Positions 58,045 through 64,000 of a stretch of 64,000 nt of DNA are shown here, in pieces (position 1 is the first letter of the stretch; the number at the start of each line of letters is the position of its first letter). A model generated the notes under the pieces. It did not search any database. It was not told the DNA's origin and saw nothing but the letters and a program-made list of their open reading frames with translations. The DNA lies in assembly GCF_033807575.1 (NCBI RefSeq), contig NC_084725.1, forward strand, positions 7,413,001 through 7,477,000, given 5' to 3'. The position numbers and the translations under genes are program-made. The DNA comes from Cydia pomonella (taxonomy: Eukaryota > Arthropoda > Insecta > Lepidoptera > Tortricidae).

Positions 58045-59136
58045 GTGAGAATCACCACGATATAAAAATGCAAAATTATATGAAGTTTGCCCGTAAGGAA
58101 CTTGGGTAACTCTACCTTAGGTACATGCCTAAAAGAGAGTACTCTCTCTCCAGGCGGGTTTTATACCTGGAGACTGAAGTCCTATGAGACACACACGGAT
58201 ATTTCTTGCACTCTGCTTTCTGGGGGGCATGAGGAGGCTATTTACTGGGCTGGGCCCATTTTGGCGGCTTCTGTCGAGGGCTGTTAAGACAGTCTGATCT
58301 GTTGGGCCAGCGTTTAAGTTGCTGGTTTTTCTTCTTTCTACTTCTTTTCATCATTATGTTGGTCATCCATATATCATGGCTTGAGGTCTTGTTGGTCAAT
58401 CTGCAGCTTTGTGGTGTCCTAGGGGTCTGGTGGGGGCACGAGCTCACGTGGTTGGGCACCTAACCGAGAGTTGTTGTTTAGAGTTGTATTTATAGCAACT
58501 GACATTCGGAACTCCGTAAGCGCGATGTAGGAGATCTAAGGCGCCACCAGGCCACCAGGCACCAGGTTGAACTCTTTATATAGAAGTGGCTCTGCTAACG
58601 CCATCTGTTAGATCCTGTGGTACGACGTTGACAGACGGAGGAGACAACACAAACCCACTGTGCGCGAATTCGACTCATACTTGGGCGGTTTTTTACGTTG
58701 ACTGGATTATTGGACGAAGGATATTTCGGATGCTCTTTATGCACTTTTGACCAAACTTAGACGTGTACTTGTAAGTTTTGCAACTACAGTTCATGCATGA
58801 GTTAGTGGAGGTCGCAGGTTCAAACCCCGGTTCGTACCAATGAGTTTCTAGGTGTACGAAATATCATTTGATATTTACCAGTTGCTTTTTGGTGAAGGAA
58901 AACATCGCGAGGAAGGAGGAAGCCGGACTAATCCCAATAAGGCCTAGTTTACCCTATAGGTTAGAAGGTCAGATGGCAGTCACTTTCGTAAAAACTAGTG
59001 GCAATGCCAAATCTTGGGCTTAGTTGTCAGGCGGACCCCAGGCTTCCATGAGCCGTGGCAAAATGCCGGGACAACGCGAGGAAGAAGAAGAGTTCGTGAG
59101 TTTGTTCTTAAAATAATATGCATGTTCTAATTCCAG
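58045..59136 (+). other. Ankyrin intron with truncated SINE
   Basis: 1.09 kb. 58130-58640 is GC-richer than typical intron but I recognise nothing in it; the open frames there have no domain. A SINE at 58799-59092 fills most of the 3' end, leaving 44 bases before the acceptor AATTCCAG. Confidence 0.7.
58799..59092 (+). mobile_element. 5'-truncated SINE just upstream of an ankyrin exon
   Basis: Starts inside the tRNA-like head (GAGGTCGCAGGTTCAAACCC, B box) and runs through GAAATATCATTTGATATTTA and CCGTGGCAAAATGCCGGGAC to the tail GAGGAAGAAGAAGAG. Same family as the minus-strand element at 34575-34900. The A box is lost. Confidence 0.85.
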
Positions 59137-59256
59137 ATTCCTGGTGTCGTTCGTGGTGGACGCGCGCGGCGGGGCCATGAAGGCCAAGCGGCGCGGTGGC
59201 GTGCGCATCGTCGTCCCGCCCGCCGCGTGTGCGGCCCCTACCCGAGTTACATGCCG
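59137..59256 (+). CDS. Ank: Ankyrin exon: start of the first ZU5 domain
   Basis: Encodes FLVSFVVDARGGAM, then GGVRIVVPP and APTRVTC. This is the canonical opening of the spectrin-binding ZU5-N domain. The DAR triplet lies in the surface shown in vertebrate ankyrins to be needed for beta-spectrin binding. Acceptor TTCCAG ends at 59136; donor GTAAGC begins at 59257. 120 nt, entered needing one base and left with two (CG, completing Arg). By hand count 33 of 39 full codons end in G or C, far above the neighbouring introns. The segment KAKRRGG is more basic than usual. Confidence 0.95.
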
Positions 59257-59340
59257 GTAAGCACAGTCACAAGTGATTATACGTTCGTGATTATTCAAGA
59301 AAAGCTTAACTGTGTGTCGTTCCCGGCTGCCTGTACACTC

Positions 59341-59370
59341 ACACCACCACCACCACCACCACCTCCACCA
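59341..59370. repeat. (CCA)n microsatellite
   Basis: Run of about nine CCA/ACC units just after the ZU5 exon donor. Confidence 0.9.
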
Positions 59371-59483
59371 ATAGAATTGCATAGAATTCTCCGCTCCCCT
59401 TTGCGCTATTGGTGCATTTTTATTTCGCTCATCGCTCCGCTGATTCACTCAGCTCCAGCAGCTCATATAATAGCGCCACAGAT

Positions 59484-59537
59484 GCGCCGCCACGCGTCAG
59501 CTCGAGTACCTAAAAATGATTGGGCGCGTGGCGGCGC
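59484..59537. repeat. GC-rich perfect 13-bp inverted repeat
   Basis: GCGCCGCCACGCG at 59484-59496 and CGCGTGGCGGCGC at 59525-59537 are exact inverse complements across 28 bases. Confidence 0.85.
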
Positions 59538-60967
59538 AAGGGTGGTTTTATCTATTATTTGACTTGTAATCCATTGTTCATTTTGATAGAGTTGATAATC
59601 CCTTGGACCTTCAAGATAGTTCCAACGACTTTTTACTAACGTGTTTTGCGGTCAGCCTATTACTTTGTTAAGTCGATCGGACAAAACTAAAAAGGAAACA
59701 CTCTAGTAAACACTTTCAGAATAGGCAGTCAGTTCAGAGGTACTCAACCAATCAAGTTACCTACTAGCCGGGAGGGTACTTTGGTACCTGTTGTCAATAG
59801 GATGTCATTGTAAACTAGCTGCGCAGTACGTATCACGTGCATGGATATTGTATTGTGAAATTCTATTGCAAATCTGCTGCAGCGGGATTGTTAAATTACT
59901 CTGCGAATTGAACGGATTGTACTTAAGATATCTTTGTATTGAATTTAACAACCGATTTATATAACTCGTATACTCGGTGCCTGTAACACAAAAACTTGGT
60001 GTTACGATAAACATTATCTGATCGTGATTCTTATAAGAAGCTAAAACAGTTTATCTTTTTTTAGTTGATATTGCTGCTTTGTAAATGTTACATTGATGGA
60101 TTTGCCGTATTAAGAGGGAAGTATACCACTTACTTCGTTCATACATAAAGATACATGCATACATACTTCTAAATAATTTCCATTCTCCAGGATTCTTTAG
60201 TATGTTACTGACACAATGAAAATATATGTTTATAGGTTTTCCTATTTTTTTTCAAAATTTACAATACAAAAAAAGCGAAAACCTAGGATATATTATGCTG
60301 AAGCGATCGACATCAAAGTGATTTGTTAAGATTTAGGAAGTGGAAACCGTTTTCTCCCGAAATGGAAAGCGACAAAGTGGGATGTTTTGCCGGCCGCGGT
60401 CACATAATGACAGTCAAACTCCATGCTACCAACTGCATCAAAGCAATATTCAGCGCGCTCGAAACGCCTAGTACTTTGCACATAGCCATTATTAGAAGAT
60501 GACCAACCATATCACGTGTTGTTTGCAATTGTTGATTTGCAACCGAGCTAATTAAAGTTATCAAGAAACATTTTAGCGTTTACAAAACAAACGTTTTTAC
60601 ATGGCAGACACCCAAAACTACAATGATTCGGCGTGTGATTCATATGCTAATGCATTGTTTGTTTATTATTAGCTAGCGTTTCAACAAATGTCTAATGGGA
60701 ACGATGAAGGTTATGTTGATTGGGAAATTACGTGGAAGTTCGAACGGAAATATCAATCGGCTTATTGGTTTCGAGTATTGCGTATTGTGGTCGTATATTT
60801 TTGTAGAAACGTATGTAGCCATCTCTTCGGATTAGAGCTGATGATATCGTTATAAAGTAATTGCAGCTACTATAAAAAAAAAATCTTTGAATATAGTCAG
60901 AAATGCACTGTAAGTTTGTTATACTTAGCCACTTAGATTGCCCACGTTGTGGAATAAGTATGCCATA

Positions 60968-61141
60968 TTTTAGCTGGCCATAACCACTAGGGTATGCCTG
61001 CGCAGTTTTGCCTGTACAGTTCAACTGCACAGTTAAAGCTGAATAGGAAAGTGCACAGGTGAATGCCACACACGCTCCGTTTTACCTGTGCAGTTGATAA
61101 AACTGCACAGGCATACCATAGTGAGTATGGCCAGCTTTAGG
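60968..61141. mobile_element. Palindromic MITE in ankyrin intron
   Basis: TAGCTGGCCATAACCACTAG pairs with the inverse of ATAGTGAGTATGGCCAGCTT; inner GGTATGCCTGCGCAGTTTT pairs with AAAACTGCACAGGCATACC. Confidence 0.8.
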
Positions 61142-61232
61142 AAAGTACAATAACTGAGCTATTGTACCGAAGGCTACCTAGTTGCGGCACTTTCATCATA
61201 ATTGCTCACCTTAAGGGGGCATATATAGTCTG

Positions 61233-61362
61233 TCAAGCCATTTCCGTCAGTAGAAAAAAGCGGCAAATTTAAAAAATGCTGGCGCGAAGGGTTATCGTCC
61301 CATATAAATTTCCATTTGTATTACGCGCCATTTTCTACTGGAAAAGTTGTTTGATCGGCTAT
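61233..61362. repeat. Degraded MITE
   Basis: CATTTCCGTCAGTAGAAAAA and CATTTTCTACTGGAAAAG form weak inverse arms around GCTGGCGCGAAGG; similar foldbacks are common in Lepidoptera. The 144-codon frame at 61276 begins here and is not a separate gene. Confidence 0.45.
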
Positions 61363-61402
61363 AGCTTTATTTACTCTAAGATTCTTCAATTCTTTCTTAA
61401 CA

Positions 61403-61430
61403 AGAGAGAGAGAGAGAGAGAAAGAGAGAT
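61403..61430. repeat. (GA)n microsatellite
   Basis: Run of GA dinucleotides with one A slip. Confidence 0.9.
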
Positions 61431-61598
61431 TACCGCGGTTGTGCGATTCGTCGCCGAAACCATATTTTTCCATTCTCAAACTCACTTGTACATCTATGAG
61501 CGGTTTTCCGGCCTCTCCTACAATGTACTATTGTTTGTTGTTATGTTAGTTTTTATTTTTAGTTTAGTATCGAGAGCTAACGGCAGTGGTTGTTGCAG

Positions 61599-61706
61599 AG
61601 CGGCGACGCGACGCGCGCCGGCCGCGGCGCCGCCGCCGCTCATGGAGGGCGAGGCGCTGGCGTCGCGCCTGCTGGAGCTGCAGCCGCAGGGCGCCAAGTT
61701 CTTGGC
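61599..61706 (+). CDS. Ank: Ankyrin exon: middle of first ZU5
   Basis: Begins by completing Arg, then AATRRAPAAAPPPLMEGEAL, ASRLLELQPQGAKFL. PPLMEGEALASR.LEL.P.GAKFL is highly conserved in ankyrin ZU5 domains, which fixes frame and identity. Acceptor GTTGTTGCAG ends at 61598; donor GTAAGT begins at 61707. 108 nt; leaves GC, completed to Ala. The first dozen residues differ from the usual sequence here (generally a hydrophobic/basic stretch): alanine-, arginine- and proline-rich, with 34 of 35 full codons ending in G or C. Confidence 0.95.
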
Positions 61707-62206
61707 GTAAGTATGCCGACATCATTGTACTTTCGTACGTTCTTGTTGGACGTTCGAGTCGTTGTAGCATGGCAGGGCGTTCTGTGTTATATGCGGAGCT
61801 AACTATGACGCCGCCTACCACTCTACCTGCGCCAGATATTCTCCGCTGAACGCTCGCCACTTGGGTGTGTAAATATGTGTGGCTTCAACCAATGGCCGAG
61901 GCCTTACTCATTTTCATTGGTCAATAGCTACTACTACGTCCCTCGCATAGTGCGAAAAAGGCAATTAATAATGTAATTTCCGAGTTATGAATCTTAACAA
62001 CAAATGAATCTTTTATATTATTTTATTTAAGTTGCACGCTAACATTATGTTTTTCAGAACTAGTTTTTGATATAAGTTAAAAGTTTTGATAAACAAGACT
62101 AATTACACCCAGGGGGTCTAAACTTTCAGCAGAAAAACTACCTTAAAGTTCATTTAAAATAGATCATTTATCCGAGAAGTTATATCTATGAGTATTTGTT
62201 TTGCAG
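61707..62206 (+). other. Ankyrin intron, 500 bp
   Basis: GT-AG intron (GTAAGT to TTTGCAG), AT-rich, no element recognised. Confidence 0.8.
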
Positions 62207-62336
62207 GCCAGTAATAATCGAGGTGCCTATCTTCACATCATCGTGCAAAGAGCGCGAGATCGTCATCCTACGATCAGACACCGGCGACACGTGGCAGGAC
62301 CACTACCTGCACAATAATGACAACCCTATGATACAG
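62207..62336 (+). CDS. Ank: Ankyrin exon: first ZU5, beta-strand region
   Basis: Encodes PVIIEVPIFTSSCKEREIVI then LRSDTGDTWQDHY and LHNNDNPMIQ. The family has P.I.E.PHF.SLR.KERE...LRS..G..W..H here; the visible sequence matches except that the usual H/G/L/R in HFGSLRGK is replaced by IFTSSCK. Acceptor TTTTGCAG ends at 62206; donor GTACGT begins at 62337. 130 nt, left in phase 0. Codon third positions are about 67 percent G/C by hand count, lower than in the flanking ZU5 exon. Confidence 0.95.
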
Positions 62337-62729
62337 GTACGTAATTTAATTTAATTACGATGGTAGAACATAATTTCAATTTATGAAACTTATATTGGTC
62401 GTACTTAATTGTAGTTATTTTTTAATCTTCCAAGACGAATTTTAAATACTTTGTTTGCAGTTTTCGAGTTAACCTGAAAGTTGATTTAATTGTCTCACTT
62501 CAGAAAGACGACAAATTGATCTAACCAGGATTAATTAGCAGGAAAATTATTTTTTTTGAGTTTACACGCGTACGCATAAAGAAACAAAATCGCTTACAAT
62601 TTTTTATAAGAGCAATTTTAGAATCGTTATTTTACGGTCGCCGACATATTCTTTATGTTGTAATATGTTGACGTTTACTCCGAATTAGAATCAATTAGTA
62701 AAATGTTTTTTTTTTCTTTTATATCATAG
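62337..62729 (+). other. Ankyrin intron, 393 bp
   Basis: GT-AG, AT-rich, ends in T-rich tract and ATATCATAG. Nothing recognised. Confidence 0.8.
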
Positions 62730-62918
62730 GAAGCGTTGCATCGCGAGCGACTTGAACACGGCACTTCTGGCGAAACATTGGGCGAAAATGGCGAACGAGT
62801 GACCAGAATAATCACTTGCGACTTCCCGCATTACTTGGCTGTCGTATCCCGCGTACGACAAGAAGTGCACATCATCGGGCCCGAGGGAGGCACTGTGTCC
62901 AGCTCACATATACCACAG
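62730..62918 (+). CDS. Ank: Ankyrin exon: end of first ZU5 and start of second ZU5
   Basis: Sixty-three codons in phase 0 at both ends. The first part (EALHRERLEHGTSGE...RVTRIITCDFP) closes ZU5-N. YLAVVSRVRQE...IGPEGGTVSSS opens the second ZU5 domain; GPEGG is the ZU5 signature. Acceptor ATCATAG ends at 62729; donor GTACAT begins at 62919. Because length and phases are multiples of three, the exon could be skipped in frame, but that would break both ZU5 domains. About 54 percent of third positions are G/C, clearly less than in the next exon. Confidence 0.95.
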
Positions 62919-63722
62919 GTACATATTATAAACTACTCCACGTATACCGCAGGTACCTAGACACAGACAAGCGACACTTAGCGGGAAATTAGCTAACATC
63001 TGATAAAACAGGCGAGAACGACGAGCCATTCACCAGAGAAGAATTATTTGAAATTAGAATTACTTGACATAATTAAACTGAAATATTAATATGTGACCGC
63101 GGCCGGTGAAACGTTTCACTTTGTCGTTTGTCATATGGACAAGATTTGTTTGAAGGACCACACGAGTGTTTTAATGCCTAATTATGTACAGTTATATACA
63201 CTATTTTATCTACAGACATATTATAAACTTTGAATTATATATTCACTAACCCAAATTAAAGCCAACATTGGGGCATCGTTGCTCTTTTGCTATAGTTACG
63301 TTAAAAACAACAATACCGCACGTCAAATGGCGGTAAATGAAAACTTTTTTCACGCATGTCACGCATCCGTAGTTTTCCTATTGGGCCTATTTCTGTATCA
63401 TTCGATACAAACTAACATGCGAGATTTGTAAAATTGACATTTCATTTCGAACAAAAAGGCATCTCGACTGATATTAGAATAGAGGTCAAATCTAATTGCT
63501 TTATTTTTCAGAGATGATCCAAATTTGAATGTCGATTTTGATGTAGTAATAATGAGGCAATTACAACATTTTCACAGATAAGAAATTTGTTGTAACAAAA
63601 CAGTTTATCGTAATTTTGGCCATTATTTACGGATTTTGAAGGTATCATAGAGGGTTTTTTATATAGATAGAATAGTTAAGGGTAGATAAAATAGTTAATA
63701 ATTGATTATAATTTTCTTTCAG
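62919..63722 (+). other. Ankyrin intron, 804 bp
   Basis: GT-AG, AT-rich, ends in TTTTCTTTCAG. No repeat recognised. Confidence 0.8.
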
Positions 63723-63917
63723 GTCCAAGCGCTGTTCCCTCCGCAAGCGCTCACAAAACGCATCCGCGTGGGCGTGCAGGCGCACGGAGCCCCGGCGGCG
63801 CTGTGCCGGCGCGCGCTGCCCAGACACGTGGCCGTGGCGCCCGTCATCACCGTGGAGCCGCGCCGGAGGAAGTTCCATCGCTCCATCACGCTCACGTCCC
63901 CGCTGCCCAAGACCGAG
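63723..63917 (+). CDS. Ank: Ankyrin exon: second ZU5 domain
   Basis: Sixty-five codons, phase 0 at both ends: VQALFPPQALTKRIRVGVQA, then HGAPAALCRRALPRHVAVAP, then VITVEPRRRKFHRSITLT and PLPKTE. The VQA.FP..ALTKRI.VG.QA and TVEPRRRKFH motifs are diagnostic of ankyrin ZU5-C. Acceptor TTTCTTTCAG ends at 63722; donor GTACAT begins at 63918. About 88 percent of third positions are G/C. Part of this exon is repeated from 63941 to the window end (offset 156). The rest of ZU5-UPA and the death domain lie beyond the window. Confidence 0.95.
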
Positions 63918-63940
63918 GTACATACAATATCTACATACAT

Positions 63941-64000
63941 CGGTGCACCAGCTGCCCTGTGCCGGCGCGCGCTGCCCAGACACGTGGCCGTGGCGCCCGT
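63941..64000 (+). repeat. Truncated second copy of part of the preceding ankyrin exon
   Basis: 63941-64000 matches 63785-63844 (offset 156). The last 44 bases are identical; the 16 bases before differ only at the third position of five codons and still encode GAPAA. Upstream of 63941 is intron-like sequence, so the first ~21 codons of the exon are missing from this copy. There is no convincing acceptor (only CACCAG at 63946-63951, without a pyrimidine tract). It may continue past the window. Confidence 0.85.

Larger units (their letters stand above)
59257..61598 (+). other. Ankyrin intron within ZU5
   Basis: 2.34 kb. Contains a (CCA)n microsatellite at 59341-59370, a GC-rich hairpin at 59484-59537, a MITE at 60968-61141, a degraded MITE at 61233-61362 and a (GA)n run at 61403-61430. 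The rest is AT-rich; open frames at 59020-59562 are composition artefacts of the exon and microsatellite. Confidence 0.7.
418..63917 (+). other. Ank: Ankyrin gene, partial multi-exon model
   Basis: Gene-level entry. Joining 418-526, 56548-56628, 57873-58044, 59137-59256, 61599-61706, 62207-62336, 62730-62918 and 63723-63917 gives 1104 nt, 368 codons with no stop, and every junction is GT-AG and phase-consistent. Order in the product: end of an ankyrin repeat (residues 1-37), acidic linker (37-64), variable linker (64-121), first ZU5 (from 122), second ZU5 (from about 275). Ankyrins link membrane proteins, through the ankyrin repeats, to beta-spectrin, through the ZU5 domains. The 5' part (most ankyrin repeats) and 3' part (rest of ZU5-UPA, death domain, tail) are outside the window. 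Insects usually carry Ank1- and Ank2-type paralogs; the huge intron is reminiscent of Ank2, but the visible protein does not decide the paralog. Confidence 0.93.

Noticed and set aside
59020..59562. Open frames on both strands around the ZU5 exon
   Set aside because: Produced by the (CCA)n microsatellite, the GC-rich exon and the SINE; the true reading is the ankyrin exon 59137-59256.
61276..61860. Several overlapping open frames
   Set aside because: Shadows of the ankyrin exon 61599-61706 and its GC-rich antisense; the 144-codon frame includes intron and a (GA)n run.
63645..63983. 112-codon minus-strand open frame with an internal repeat
   Set aside because: Antisense of the ankyrin exon; its repeat simply mirrors the partial exon duplication.
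1..64000. CRISPR array, operon or bacterial features
   Set aside because: No regularly spaced direct repeats; introns, SINEs and LINEs show that the DNA is eukaryotic.

Overview
The window is nuclear DNA of an insect, almost certainly a moth or butterfly (Lepidoptera). The evidence is an AT-rich background, GT-AG introns, and interspersed repeats typical of lepidopteran genomes: tRNA-headed SINEs, 3' ends of non-LTR elements, a family ending in GGAACCCTAA, and many short palindromic MITEs. The species cannot be fixed from sequence alone.

There is one recognisable protein-coding gene, on the + strand: an ankyrin (membrane-skeleton adaptor). Eight exons can be joined in phase at 418-526, 56548-56628, 57873-58044, 59137-59256, 61599-61706, 62207-62336, 62730-62918 and 63723-63917. 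Together they give 368 codons: the end of the last ankyrin repeat, the acidic FMSDSEDEG linker, all of the first ZU5 domain and the start of the second. The gene continues beyond both window edges. Most ankyrin repeats lie upstream; the UPA and death domains must lie downstream.

Bases 527-56547 form one intron of about 56 kb, full of mobile-element debris. These include a broken LINE with its 3' end (2863-4056), further LINE 3' ends, five SINE or SINE-like insertions (one with a perfect 15-bp target duplication at 34560/34901), a 1.9-kb non-autonomous hAT-like element with a perfect 8-bp target duplication (37930-39840), a 239-bp hAT-like element (20095-20333), and about twenty-five palindromic MITEs, several present as pairs.

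Two places in this intron do not look like repeats. A CG-rich block at 32403-32630 leads into an ATG-initiated, lysine-rich 48-codon exon ending at a strong donor (32631-32775). Its phase exactly fits the ankyrin exon at 56548, so it is a candidate internal promoter and first exon for a short ankyrin without ankyrin repeats. A second CG-rich block with a non-coding candidate first exon (about 14131-14325) shares a promoter-proximal motif with the first.

From 56548 onward the ankyrin exons are closely spaced, with smaller introns carrying SINE and MITE insertions. The last 60 bases of the window hold a truncated second copy of part of the final exon, differing only at third codon positions and then identical for 44 bases. 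This is either a real partial duplication or an assembly join.
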